DNA of 64,000 bases from contig NZ_CP037993.1 of the NCBI RefSeq assembly GCF_004367745.1, positions 1,798,001-1,862,000 on the forward strand, written 5' to 3'. Source of the DNA: Herbaspirillum huttiense. Lineage in GTDB: Bacteria > Pseudomonadota > Gammaproteobacteria > Burkholderiales > Burkholderiaceae_D. The position numbers and the translations under genes are program-made. Shown one piece after another: positions 42,186 to 50,992 of the stretch (positions within the stretch are counted from its first letter, which is position 1; every line of letters starts with the position of its first letter). The notes below the pieces were generated by a model. The model saw nothing but the letters and a program-made list of their open reading frames with translations, did no database searches and was not told where the DNA came from.

Positions 42186-42836
42186 TCAGACGCCCTTGGC
42201 CGGAAGTGGCGTTTTCTGCTTGAATTCGCAGAGGTCGGCAATCAGGCAGTTCCAGCATTGCGGCTTGCGCGCGATGCAGGTGTAGCGGCCATGCAGGATC
42301 AGCCAGTGATGCGCATCCTGGCGGAATTCCGGAGCCACGAACTTGATGAGCTTGCGCTCGACTTCGTCCACATCCTTGCCCGGTGCAATGCCGGTGCGGT
42401 TGGAGACCCGGAAGATGTGCGTATCCACCGCGATGGTGGGATGGCCGAAGGCCGTGTTGAGGACCACGTTGGCGGTCTTGCGGCCGACCCCCGGCAAGGC
42501 TTCCAGCGCTTCCCGCGACTCCGGTACCTCACCGCCGTGTTCCTCGATCAGGATGCGGCAGGTCTCGATCACGTTCTTGGCCTTGGTGCGATACAGCCCG
42601 ATGGTCTGGATGTAGGGCATGAGCTGGTCCACGCCCATGCGGTAGATGGCCTCGGGGGTGTTGGCCACCGGATAGAGCTTGCGCGTGGCCTTGTTCACCG
42701 ACACATCGGTCGCCTGGGCTGACAGCAGCACGGCGATCAGCAGCTCGAACGGCGTGGTGTATTCCAGTTCGGTAGTGGGCGTGGGGTTGGCCTGGCGCAG
42801 GCGCTCGAAGATCTCGCGGCGTTTGGTCGGATTCAT
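42186..42836 (-). CDS. nth: endonuclease III (Nth)
   Basis: A 216-residue base-excision repair enzyme that removes oxidised pyrimidines and nicks by AP lyase. It has the helix-hairpin-helix LEALPGVGRKTANVV with the catalytic Lys, and the catalytic Asp in VDTHIFRVSNR. The 4Fe-4S cluster CIARKPQCWNCLIADLC has the expected C-x6-C-x2-C-x5-C spacing. Full length. It is followed on the strand order by rsxB upstream, 3 bases apart, a common nth-rsxB pairing in this group. Confidence 0.96.
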   Translation of the reverse strand: MNPTKRREIFERLRQANPTPTTELEYTTPFELLIAVLLSAQATDVSVNKATRKLYPVANTPEAIYRMGVDQLMPYIQTIGLYRTKAKNVIETCRILIEEHGGEVPESREALEALPGVGRKTANVVLNTAFGHPTIAVDTHIFRVSNRTGIAPGKDVDEVERKLIKFVAPEFRQDAHHWLILHGRYTCIARKPQCWNCLIADLCEFKQKTPLPAKGV

Positions 42837-42838
42837 TG

Positions 42839-43555
42839 TTATGGGCTGTCGGGCTGGGGGCTGGCTTGTTCGGCTTGCAGTTTCTTCAGGCGCGCGCGTT
42901 CCATGGCGGCCTGGATGATGGCTTTCTTGCGGGCCAGTTCGGCTTGTTCCTCGGGCGTGCCGGCCGCCGCTGCTTCCACTTCCTTGAGCTTGGCCGCAGC
43001 CTTGGCGGCCAGGCGGGCATCGTTTTCTTCTTTCTCGCGCTGCAGGCGCAGGGTGCGCCAGTCATGGCGCGCGCGGGCGGCATCGGCTTGTTCCTGGCTC
43101 CAGGCTTGCCAGCCGGTGCGGCCCGGCGTGGCCTCGACCATGCTGATGCAATCGACCGGGCAGGGCGCTACGCACAGGTCGCAGCCGGTACAGAGCGATT
43201 CGATCACCGTATGCATCTGCTTGGCCGCACCGGCAATCGCATCGACCGGGCAAGCCTGGATGCAGAGCGTGCAGCCGATGCAGACGGCTTCATCGATCAG
43301 CGCCAGGCGGCGTGGCTGTTCGCTGCCGTTGGCGGGATTGAGCGGGATCACCGGTTTGCCCAGCAGTTGCGCCAGCCGCGCCACGCCTTCCTGGCCGCCA
43401 GGAGGGCACTGGTTATAGGGAGCAAGCCCCTCGGCCATGGCCTCGGCATAGGGACGGCAGGCCGGGTAGCCACATTTGGTGCATTGGGTTTGCGGCAGCA
43501 GGTCTTCGAGGCGGTCGGCCAGGGTGGCAGAGGCGGTGGTGGCGGATGGCGGCAC
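42839..43555 (-). CDS. rsxB: RsxB/RnfB-type iron-sulfur electron transport protein
   Basis: A 238-residue protein with a 4Fe-4S domain [20 protein letters not shown] and two further 4Fe-4S motifs, [15 protein letters not shown] and [14 protein letters not shown]. The C-terminal ~80 residues are Ala/Glu/Lys-rich and helical. RsxB passes electrons in the Rsx/Rnf complex, but the other subunits are not here. The frame extends to 43675, but that start falls inside the phaZ terminator. I propose GTG 43555, with TTG 43573 as an alternative. Both lack a strong Shine-Dalgarno. Adjacent to nth. Confidence 0.85.
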   Translation of the reverse strand: MPPSATTASATLADRLEDLLPQTQCTKCGYPACRPYAEAMAEGLAPYNQCPPGGQEGVARLAQLLGKPVIPLNPANGSEQPRRLALIDEAVCIGCTLCIQACPVDAIAGAAKQMHTVIESLCTGCDLCVAPCPVDCISMVEATPGRTGWQAWSQEQADAARARHDWRTLRLQREKEENDARLAAKAAAKLKEVEAAAAGTPEEQAELARKKAIIQAAMERARLKKLQAEQASPQPDSP

Positions 43556-43631
43556 GGCGGTCAGGCAATTCAACGGGACAAGGGCGCTATTATCCGGCCA
43601 AACCGCCGTCAAGTCATGCCGCAGCCACAAA

Positions 43632-43670
43632 GCAAAACGGCACCACCGTGGAGACGGGGTGCCGTTTTGC
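43632..43670 (-). terminator. phaZ rho-independent terminator
   Basis: A perfect 13-bp stem (43632-43644 with 43658-43670) with A/T-rich outer pairs, just after the phaZ stop on the minus strand. It overlaps the 5' end of the longest rsxB frame. Confidence 0.8.
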
Positions 43671-43684
43671 CTCAACGCGCTGCG

Positions 43685-44920
43685 TTACGCGTTGGCGCGG
43701 ATGAATTCGCCAATCTTCGGGCAGACGATCTCGCGCCAGCGGCGGCCCGAGAAAATGCCGTAGTGACCGGCCTTGGGCACCGTGAAATGCTGCTTGCGCG
43801 CCTTGGGGATGCTGCTGCACAGTTCCTGCGCCGCCTGGGTCTGGCCGGAACCGGAGATGTCATCGAGCTCGCCTTCGATGGTGAACAGGGCGACCGACTT
43901 GATGTCCTGCGGGCGCACCAGCTTGCCTTCGATCTCCCAGGTACCACGGGCCAGGTTGAAGTCCTGGAACACCACCTTGATGGTCTCCAGGTAGAACTCG
44001 GCCGGCATGTCCAGCACGGCGTTGTACTCGTCGTAGAACTTGCGGTGCTCTTCGGCGGAGGCATCGTCGCCATCGCGCAGGTGCATGTAGAAATCCCAGT
44101 GGCTCTGGGCATGGCGGCGCGGGTTCATGGCTACGAAGCCGGCATGCTGCAGGAAGCCGGGGTAGACCTTGCGGCCGAAGCCGGGGTAATTGGCCGGCAC
44201 GCTGTAGATCACCGTGTTTTCGAACCAGGAGAAGGGCTTCTCGGTCGCCAGGTCGTTGACGGCGGTGGGCGACTTGCGGGCATCGATGGGGCCGCCCATC
44301 ATGGTCATGCTCTTGGGCAGCTTGGGATCGTTGGCGCTGGCCATGAGCGAAATGGCCGCCAGCACCGGCACGGTGGGCTGGCACACGGAAATGACGTGCA
44401 CGTCCGGGCCCAGGGTGCGAATGAAGTCCTGCACGTAATAAACATAATCGTGCAGGTGGAATTCACCGGCCTCGACCGGCACCATGCGGGCGTCGGTCCA
44501 GTCGGTGATGAAGACGTCATGTTCCTGCAGCAGCGCGCGCACGGTCTCGCGCAGCAGGGTGGAGTGGTGGCCGGACAGGGGCGCCACCACCAGCACGGTG
44601 GGCTGCTTCAAGGCGGCGCTCTGGCGGGCCGACAGGTCCTTCTTGAAGTGGATCAGGCGACAGAAGGGCTTCTCTTCGACCACTTCCTCCGTGATACCGA
44701 CCGGCTTGCCGTCAACGGGCACTTCGCCGATGTTGAAGAGGGGCTTCTCGTATTCCTTGGAGAGGCGATACAGCAACTCATAGCCGGCGGCGATGCGTTG
44801 CGAGAAAGGGGTGTGGGCGAGCGGGGAAACCGGGTCCGAGAACAGTTTGGCCGAGGTTTCGGCCCATTGCATCATGGGGTTCAGGAACGCGCGATTGAGT
44901 TCATGCAGTTGATAAAGCAT
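43685..44920 (-). CDS. phaZ: intracellular poly(3-hydroxybutyrate) depolymerase PhaZ
   Basis: A 411-residue cytoplasmic depolymerase that mobilises stored PHB. The sequence MLYQLHELNRAFLNPMMQWA is characteristic of i-PHB depolymerases. The nucleophile box ISVCQPTVPVLAA carries Cys in place of Ser, as in the Ralstonia PhaZa1 group. The His of the triad is in VPKAGHYGIFSGRRWR. There is no signal peptide, consistent with an intracellular role. It complements the phasin gene at 59262. A PhbF-like site lies 58 bases upstream. Confidence 0.94.
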   Translation of the reverse strand: MLYQLHELNRAFLNPMMQWAETSAKLFSDPVSPLAHTPFSQRIAAGYELLYRLSKEYEKPLFNIGEVPVDGKPVGITEEVVEEKPFCRLIHFKKDLSARQSAALKQPTVLVVAPLSGHHSTLLRETVRALLQEHDVFITDWTDARMVPVEAGEFHLHDYVYYVQDFIRTLGPDVHVISVCQPTVPVLAAISLMASANDPKLPKSMTMMGGPIDARKSPTAVNDLATEKPFSWFENTVIYSVPANYPGFGRKVYPGFLQHAGFVAMNPRRHAQSHWDFYMHLRDGDDASAEEHRKFYDEYNAVLDMPAEFYLETIKVVFQDFNLARGTWEIEGKLVRPQDIKSVALFTIEGELDDISGSGQTQAAQELCSSIPKARKQHFTVPKAGHYGIFSGRRWREIVCPKIGEFIRANA

Positions 44921-44977
44921 AGCTGACCTTTATACAAGCACCGGCTGGCTTCCCCGTCCGGATGGATAACCCGGACC

Positions 44978-44990
44978 GGGTGCGCAGCAA
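44978..44990. promoter_or_regulatory. PhbF/PhaR-like site upstream of phaZ
   Basis: GGGTGC-GCA-GCAA matches 11 of 13 positions of the H. seropedicae PhbF consensus TG[N]TGC-N3-GCAA (known from published work). It is placed 58 bases before the phaZ start. A single imperfect match is weak evidence. Confidence 0.4.
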
Positions 44991-45165
44991 GCATGTGCCA
45001 CAAACGTTTGGCGACGATCATCGGCTGACAGACTTCATATTATGTCTACTCTGTCAACTTTTTCCTTGTTGCGACGCGGTAGCATAGCATGCTTTGCCTT
45101 ACGCCCCGCTTGCTGGTCAGACCAGTGGTGCGGGCCCCACAGGTTTCTGCAAAAACCTTCATAAA

Positions 45166-45193
45166 CAAAAAGCCCCCGTACCGGACGGGGGCT
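45166..45193 (-). terminator. ferredoxin reductase rho-independent terminator
   Basis: A 9-bp stem AGCCCCCGT/ACGGGGGCT (45171-45179 with 45185-45193). An A run at 45166-45170 forms the U tract on the minus strand. Confidence 0.85.
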
Positions 45194-45237
45194 CTGCAGG
45201 CCGCTTGCAGCGGCACGGGTGGTCTGGCGACGGAAAA

Positions 45238-46311
45238 TCAGTCGAAGACCGGGCTTTCCACGCCCAGGATCTTGTGCAGCTTGGGCGAGGTGGTGGTGTA
45301 CTGCATGTGGATCTTCTTTTCCGGGAAGATGTAGGGCGCAGCGCCGAAGGCGGCCAGCGCGGCTTCGTGGAAGCCCGACAGGATCAGCTTCTTCTTGCCC
45401 GGATAGGTGTTGATGTCGCCCACGGCGAAGATGCCCGGGACGTTGGTCTCGAACTTCTCGGTATCCATCACCTTCAGTTGCTTGCGTTCGATCTCCAGGC
45501 CCCACTCGGCGATCGGGCCCAGCTTGGGCGACAGGCCGAAGAACACCAGCAGCATGTCCAGCGGCAGGCGGCGGGTAACGCCGTCAGCGCCCGTGACCTT
45601 CACTTCGGACAGCTTGCCATCCTTGATCTCGGTGCCGGTGACCTGGCCGATGACCAGCTGCATCTCGTACTGTTCGCACAGTTCCTTCATTTTGGCCACC
45701 GAGGCCGGGGCAGCGCGGAATTCTTCACGGCGGTGCAGCAGGATCACCGATTCAGCCTTGCCCACGAAGTTCAGGGCCCAGTCCAGGGCGGAGTCGCCGC
45801 CGCCGCAGATGACGATGTTCTTGCCTTCGAACAGGGCCGGATCCTTGACGCGGTAGAACACCTGCGAACCTTCGAACTGCTCGATGCCTTCGACCTTCAG
45901 GGTGCGCGGCTGGAACGAGCCCACGCCGGCCGCGATGAAGATGGTCTTGGTGATGAACTTGGTGCCGGTGGAGGTTTCGACGTCGAAACGGCCATCTTCG
46001 CGCTTGTTCACCAGGGTCACTTCCTGCCCCAGGTGGAAGGTGGGCGAGAAGGGCTCGATCTGCTTCAACAGGTTGTCGGTCAGTTCCTGGCCGGTGCACA
46101 CGGGCACGGCGGGGATGTCATAGATGGGCTTGTCCGGATACAGCTCCACGCACTGGCCGCCGACCACCGGCAGCGAATCGATCACGTGCGCCTTGATTTC
46201 CAGCAGGCCGAGTTCGAACACCTGGAACAGGCCGACCGGGCCGGCGCCGATGATGACGGCGTCGGCATCGATGACACCGTTGACTGCCGCAGTCTGGACA
46301 TTGTTTTCCAT
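45238..46311 (-). CDS. ferredoxin--NADP(+) reductase (TrxR-like type)
   Basis: A 357-residue flavoprotein that exchanges electrons between ferredoxin and NADP(H). The FAD site is [20 protein letters not shown] and the NADP site [14 protein letters not shown], with [10 protein letters not shown]. The second FAD motif is [16 protein letters not shown]. It lacks the CxxC of thioredoxin reductase, which separates the TrxR-like FNR class. FdxA, the probable partner, is encoded 313 bases upstream on the same strand. Confidence 0.92.
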
Positions 46312-46624
46312 GATTTTCTTGATATTCCTGTTTCAGTAGATCAGATCAGTAGAGCGGCTTTTCCCTCTGGCGCTGGGCGCTGGCTGGCGGCAGGGCCGCT
46401 GGCGGGGGAGAGGCCAGGTAAAAGAGATGCGAAATGCTTGCCGAGAGCGCAACAGGACGGCGAAGCAGCGGGCAATTCAGCCCGGCCATGAGGCTCTCAG
46501 GGGTATTGCAGGCGGCCAAATGCAAACGGCTGCGCATCTGGCGTGGCGATGAAACTGCCGGGCTGGATGCGCAACCGCCATTGTCGACCGGGACAGGCCC
46601 GGTCCACTTGATTCTCCGCAGGAA
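46312..46624. other. 313-bp gap between fdxA and the ferredoxin reductase
   Basis: GC-rich, no supported ORF. It may contain a promoter for the reductase. A frame from 45094 to 46491 runs antisense here and is rejected. Confidence 0.4.
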
Positions 46625-46948
46625 TCAGCGCTGCAGGTATTGCAGCTTGTCGGTCTTGTCCTTCCATTCCTCGGCTTCCGGCAGCGGTGCCTTGGTCTTG
46701 GTGATGGAGGGCCAGCTGCGGGACAGATCGGCGTTCAGGGCAATGTATTGCTGCTGGTCGGCCGGCACGTCTTCTTCCGCGTAGATCGCATTGACCGGGC
46801 ACTCGGCCACGCAGACGGCGCAGTCGATGCACTCATCCGGGTCAATCGCGAGGAAATTGGGGCCTTCGCGGAAACAATCCACCGGGCAAACATCCACGCA
46901 ATCCGTATAGCGGCAACGGACGCAGGAATCGGTGACAACGTGGGTCAT
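46625..46948 (-). CDS. fdxA: 7Fe ferredoxin FdxA
   Basis: A 107-residue ferredoxin with one 3Fe-4S and one 4Fe-4S cluster. The first motif is CVRCRYTDCVDVCPVDCF, the second CIDCAVCVAECPVNAIY. The C-terminal ~40 residues (WPSITKTKAPLPEAEEW) are the usual FdxA extension. It would pass electrons with the downstream reductase. The start ATG 46948 gives MTHVVTDSC as in homologues. Confidence 0.94.
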   Translation of the reverse strand: MTHVVTDSCVRCRYTDCVDVCPVDCFREGPNFLAIDPDECIDCAVCVAECPVNAIYAEEDVPADQQQYIALNADLSRSWPSITKTKAPLPEAEEWKDKTDKLQYLQR

Positions 46949-47333
46949 AACTGTCCTATCTGTAAAATTTCTTCAAACCGATGGCTAACTGCGCCGCAAT
47001 TGATGGCAATATGGCACGGTTAAAATCATGTTGCGGCTGGTCAACCTGTGGTTGAGGTGCTTGGGCTGGCATCCGGCGTCTTGTGGACGCTGTCGTGGAG
47101 GACTCAGGAAGCCTCTCATGATGCTGCTGCGCAACCCGCCGCAAAGCCTTGTATTTTAAGGTAATTCGATTTTTCCCACAAATGAGGCTTATACAGATTA
47201 CGTATAAGTAAATAAACAAGCTCGCGATAAGCCCAGCCGCCGCCAGGGTCTTGTGGCCTGCGGTTCCAGCCCATGGAGCCAGGTCCGCCGGCATGGCGCC
47301 GCTTGTCGCACATCACCAGAAGGAAGTCCCGGC
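46949..47333. other. 385-bp intergenic region between divergent fdxA and the LivK-like gene
   Basis: This contains both promoters. AT-rich from about 47140 to 47220, with the dyad at 47188-47208. No ORF is supported. Confidence 0.45.
47188..47208. promoter_or_regulatory. perfect 7-bp dyad with 7-base spacer upstream of LivK-like gene
   Basis: CTTATAC (47188-47194) mirrors GTATAAG (47202-47208). It lies in an AT-rich promoter-like region 126 bases before the GTG start. It resembles a dimeric regulator operator of GntR or TetR size. The regulator is unknown. Confidence 0.5.
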
Positions 47334-48587
47334 GTGAACGCTGCAGGCCCCCAGTCCTCCCCCCGATTCCGTCTTTCGCTGCTGCCGGCCTTGCTCGGTG
47401 CGCTGGCCGTCGCCGTTTCCCTTGTGCTGCCCTTGAGTGCTGGTGCTGTCGAGCCGATCCGTATCGGCGAGATCAACAGCCAGGGGCGGGCGTCCACTGC
47501 CGGACAGGCCTATCGCAACGGACTGTCGCTGGCACTGGAACAGATCAACGAGTCCGGCGGCATCCATGGCCGCCCCTTGCAGCTCATCAGCCGCGACGAC
47601 CAGGGCGATGCCGACCAGGCTGCCCGCAATGCCCGCGAACTGGTCAACAAGGAGCATGTTGAGGTGCTGACCGGCACCATGCTCTCCGATGTGGCCCTGG
47701 CCGTGGCGCGCGAAGCCGCGCGCAGCAAGACCGTGCTGGTGGTGGGTGATGCCCTGTCCGATGCGGTCACGCTGGACAAGGGCAATCGCTACACCTTCCG
47801 CGTGCGCCCTTCGACCTACATGCTGGCCGCGATGCTGGCCGAGCAGGCTGCACGCATGCCGGGGCGGCGCTGGGCCATGGTGGCGCCCAACTATGAATAT
47901 GGCCAGAGCGCCGTAGCCAGTTTCAAGATGCTGTTGAAGCAGGCGCGTCCGGATGTGGAGTTCGTCAGCGACCAGTGGCCGGCCATGGGCAAGATCAAGG
48001 CCGACGATGTGGCGCGGGCGATCCGCCAGTCGCGTCCGGACGCCATCTTCAATGCCACCTTTGGCGAGGACCTGCAGAACTTCGTGCAGGCCGGCAATCG
48101 CCAGCAGTTGTTTGCCGGCGTGCGGGTGGTGTCGATGAGCTCGGCCGGTGCGCAGAGCCTCGATCCCAGCCAGAGTGAAGCCATTCGCGACTGGGTGGCC
48201 GTAGGTTACCCGTGGGACCAGATCAATACGCCCGAGCATCAGCGCTTCCTGGAAGCCTATCTGAAGAAATTCAGCGAACGTCCGCAACTGTCGGCGGTGC
48301 TGGGTTACAGCACCATGATGGCCATTGCCGGCGGCCTGAAGAAGAGCGAAGGCGGGGATGGCGAAGTGCTGCTGGAATCCCTGCGTGGCCTGCACTGGTC
48401 CTCGCCGCTGGGTGAGTTGAGCTTCCGCGCGCTGGACCAGCAATCCACGATGGGTGCCTTCATCGGCCTGGTCTCCCAGAAGGACGGGCGCAGCACCATG
48501 CGCGAATGGCGCTACCTCGATGGTACGGCCTACCTGCCGCCGCCGACCTATGTGCGTGGACGTCGTCCGGCTTCAGCGGGCAAGTGA
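47334..48587 (+). CDS. LivK-like ABC transporter substrate-binding protein (orphan)
   Basis: A 417-residue periplasmic binding protein of the branched-chain amino acid type. The signal region is LPALLGALAVAVSLVLPLSAG, and the mature region begins EPIRIGEINSQGRASTAGQA. INESGGIHGRPLQLISRDDQ and VAPNYEYGQSAVASFKML are typical of the family. GTG 47334 follows AAGGAAG at 8 bases. No permease or ATPase adjoins. It is separated from pncB by a terminator. Confidence 0.84.
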   Translation: MNAAGPQSSPRFRLSLLPALLGALAVAVSLVLPLSAGAVEPIRIGEINSQGRASTAGQAYRNGLSLALEQINESGGIHGRPLQLISRDDQGDADQAARNARELVNKEHVEVLTGTMLSDVALAVAREAARSKTVLVVGDALSDAVTLDKGNRYTFRVRPSTYMLAAMLAEQAARMPGRRWAMVAPNYEYGQSAVASFKMLLKQARPDVEFVSDQWPAMGKIKADDVARAIRQSRPDAIFNATFGEDLQNFVQAGNRQQLFAGVRVVSMSSAGAQSLDPSQSEAIRDWVAVGYPWDQINTPEHQRFLEAYLKKFSERPQLSAVLGYSTMMAIAGGLKKSEGGDGEVLLESLRGLHWSSPLGELSFRALDQQSTMGAFIGLVSQKDGRSTMREWRYLDGTAYLPPPTYVRGRRPASAGK

Positions 48588-48615
48588 TCCGGTCTTTCGC
48601 TGCCCTTGGCCTTGT

Positions 48616-48643
48616 CAAAGCCCCCTCATGGCAGGGGGCTTTG
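48616..48643 (+). terminator. rho-independent terminator after the LivK-like gene
   Basis: An 11-bp stem (48616-48626 with 48633-48643) lies 29 bases after the stop. The T tract is short. Confidence 0.75.
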
Positions 48644-48781
48644 CTTTGTGCGATCTCGGTTAAGATAGCGGTCGCGACGCTTCAGGGCGTGGCCAACGCA
48701 TGAAGCGGCGCGCTCCGGGGCAGCCCTCATGCACGTGGACCATCAACATGGCAGCATGCGGCATGTCCGCATCCGGACTTC

Positions 48782-49957
48782 ATGATCATCACATCCTTAC
48801 TCGACACTGACCTGTACAAATTCACGATGATGCAGGTGGTCCTGCATCACTTCCCCGGCGCCCAGGTCGAATACAAGTTCAAATGCCGCAACGAGCACAT
48901 CGACCTGACACCCTATGTCGACGAGATTCGCGCCGAGATTGCCGCGCTGTGCCGCCTGCGTTTCAAGGAAGATGAACTGAATTACCTGCGCGGCCTGCGC
49001 TTCATCAAGAGCGACTTCGTCGACTTCCTCGACCTGTTCCACCTGAACGAAAAATACATCACGGTCCAGCCTGATCCGGCCGGCAATGGCGAGATCGAGA
49101 TCCAGGTGAAGGGGCCGTGGCTGCACACCATCATGTTCGAAGTGCCGGTGCTGGCCATCGTCAATGAAGTGTATTTCCGCGCGACCCAGCGCTCGCCCGA
49201 TCTGGAAGAGGGCAGGGCGCGCCTGCGCAAGAAGATGTCGGTCATCACCGATGATGCGGAACTGGCCGGCTGCAAGATCGCCGATTACGGCACCCGCCGC
49301 CGCTTCTCGCGCAGCTGGCATGCCGAGGTCATCGACGAGATGAAGCAGCATATGGGGGACCACTTTGCCGGTACCTCCAATGTGATGTACGCCATGCAGC
49401 ATGACCTGACCCCGCTGGGCACCATGGCGCATGAATACCTGCAGGCCTGTCAGGCGCTCGGTCCGCGCCTGCGTGATTCGCAGACGTTCGCCTTTGAGAT
49501 GTGGGCGCGCGAGTATCGCGGCGACCTGGGCATCACGCTCTCGGACGTTTATGGCATGGATGCCTTCCTGCGCGACTACGACATGTATTTCTGCAAGCTC
49601 TTCGACGGCGCGCGCCATGATTCCGGCGATCCGTTTGAGTGGGGCGAGCGCCTGATCCAGCATTACCGTGACAACCGTGTCGATCCGTCCAGCAAGGTGC
49701 TGGTGTTCTCCGACAGCCTGGACTTCGACAAGGTGCGTGCGCTCTACCTGCGCTTCAAGGATCGCGCCAAGGTGGCCTTTGGCGTCGGTACCAATCTCAC
49801 CAATGACCTGGGCTACACGCCCCTGCAGGTGGTCATGAAGATGGTCCGCTGCAATGGCCAGCCGGTGGCCAAGCTGTCCGATACGCCTTCCAAGAACATG
49901 TGCGATGACCCGGCCTATGTGAATTATCTGCGCCAGGTGTTCCAGATCAAGGCCTGA
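48782..49957 (+). CDS. pncB: nicotinate phosphoribosyltransferase PncB
   Basis: A 391-residue enzyme of the NAD salvage pathway that makes nicotinate mononucleotide from nicotinate, PRPP and ATP. The N-terminus [20 protein letters not shown] and the active-site segment [16 protein letters not shown] are diagnostic. The phosphate-binding loop VFGVGTNL-like reads [14 protein letters not shown]. Length matches the family. No neighbouring NAD genes are visible. Confidence 0.95.
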   Translation: MIITSLLDTDLYKFTMMQVVLHHFPGAQVEYKFKCRNEHIDLTPYVDEIRAEIAALCRLRFKEDELNYLRGLRFIKSDFVDFLDLFHLNEKYITVQPDPAGNGEIEIQVKGPWLHTIMFEVPVLAIVNEVYFRATQRSPDLEEGRARLRKKMSVITDDAELAGCKIADYGTRRRFSRSWHAEVIDEMKQHMGDHFAGTSNVMYAMQHDLTPLGTMAHEYLQACQALGPRLRDSQTFAFEMWAREYRGDLGITLSDVYGMDAFLRDYDMYFCKLFDGARHDSGDPFEWGERLIQHYRDNRVDPSSKVLVFSDSLDFDKVRALYLRFKDRAKVAFGVGTNLTNDLGYTPLQVVMKMVRCNGQPVAKLSDTPSKNMCDDPAYVNYLRQVFQIKA

Positions 49958-49994
49958 CCGGGGACGGAGTGATGCGGCATCGGGGAGGCAGGGC

Positions 49995-50849
49995 TTGAAG
50001 AAGCCGATGTTGTTCCGTCGGGTACGGACGCTGCGGTTGAGCCGCAAGATCAGCCATCGGGGCTTCCCCCACCTGTTCATGCTGCTGCTCATCACGCTCG
50101 CCGCCAGTCTCGGATTGCTCGCCTCGGCATGGATGCTGCGGCATGGCTGGCACAACATGGGGCTGCGCTATGGGCTGGCCTGCCTGGTGGCGTATCCGGG
50201 TTTCCTGTTGATGCTGTCGATATGGCTATGGCTGCTGCGCCGCGGCGACCGGCGCAGGGCGCTGGCCGAGACCGTGATGGCGGCCAGCGCGGGCGCGCAG
50301 TTCGCGTCAGGCGTGCAGCCGGAGCAGGACGGGCGCAACCGCCGCAATGACGGCTCCGGAATCGACGCCGGTTTCCTCGGCGATATACCCCTCAATATTC
50401 CCCTGTCCAAGTCTGCGCATCAGTGGCAGGGCGGTGGTGGCAGCTTCGACGGCGGCGGGGCCAGCGCCAATGTGGATTTCAGTCTTGCTGACGGGGGCGA
50501 TGCGGCGGGCCTGGCGGACGGCATCGACCTGGGCGAAGCACTGGGCTTGTTGCTCTTCGCAGTGTCGGTGGTCTCGCTCATCGCTGCCGCGCTGTATTCC
50601 GTCGTCACCATGCTGGGCATCGCCCCCGTGCTGTTTTCCGAACTGATCTTCGACGCATTGCTGGCGGCCGGGCTGTATCGGCGCTTCGGCTACCGTGCCG
50701 ATCGCCACTGGCTGGAGACGGCCGTGCAGCGCACCTGGCGCCCCTTCCTCGCGGTGCTGCTGCTGGTGAGCGCGAGCGGACTGCTGCTGTCCTTGGTATG
50801 GCCCGATGCAGTCACGCTTGGTGAGGTGTGGAGCCAGCTGCGCAGTTGA
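49995..50849 (+). CDS. hypothetical membrane protein with Gly-rich loop
   Basis: A 284-residue membrane protein with about five hydrophobic helices: two near the N-terminus, then a long Gly/Ser/Asp-rich loop (residues ~110-175), then three near the C-terminus. TTG 49995 is supported by GGAGG at 6-base spacing. An ATG at 50007 would be 18 bases from that site. I do not recognise the family. It lies between pncB and an antiporter, probably unrelated to either. Confidence 0.65.
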   Translation: MKKPMLFRRVRTLRLSRKISHRGFPHLFMLLLITLAASLGLLASAWMLRHGWHNMGLRYGLACLVAYPGFLLMLSIWLWLLRRGDRRRALAETVMAASAGAQFASGVQPEQDGRNRRNDGSGIDAGFLGDIPLNIPLSKSAHQWQGGGGSFDGGGASANVDFSLADGGDAAGLADGIDLGEALGLLLFAVSVVSLIAAALYSVVTMLGIAPVLFSELIFDALLAAGLYRRFGYRADRHWLETAVQRTWRPFLAVLLLVSASGLLLSLVWPDAVTLGEVWSQLRS

Positions 50850-50992
50850 CGCAGGGGCATGCATACTTGAAATTTTTTCGCATGCCCGGCTTTCGCTTCG
50901 GGCGCGCTCGCGTGGCTGGTATAGTGTGGCTCCCTCTGGCCGCAGATTCTTGCGTGACGGCCACCACCTCTATTTGCCATCAGGACCTTCAT

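Larger units (their letters stand above)
44921..45237. other. 317-bp region between phaZ start and the ferredoxin reductase end
   Basis: This holds the phaZ promoter and a PhbF-like site (44978-44990), and the reductase terminator (45166-45193). A weak hairpin AGGTTT/AAACCT lies near 45141-45158. No ORF is supported. Confidence 0.5.

Noticed and set aside
42836-44926. 696-aa plus-strand frame
   Set aside because: Antisense to rsxB and phaZ, both unmistakable. No signature of its own.
45094-46491. 465-aa plus-strand frame
   Set aside because: Antisense to the ferredoxin reductase, which has FAD and NADP motifs in the other strand.
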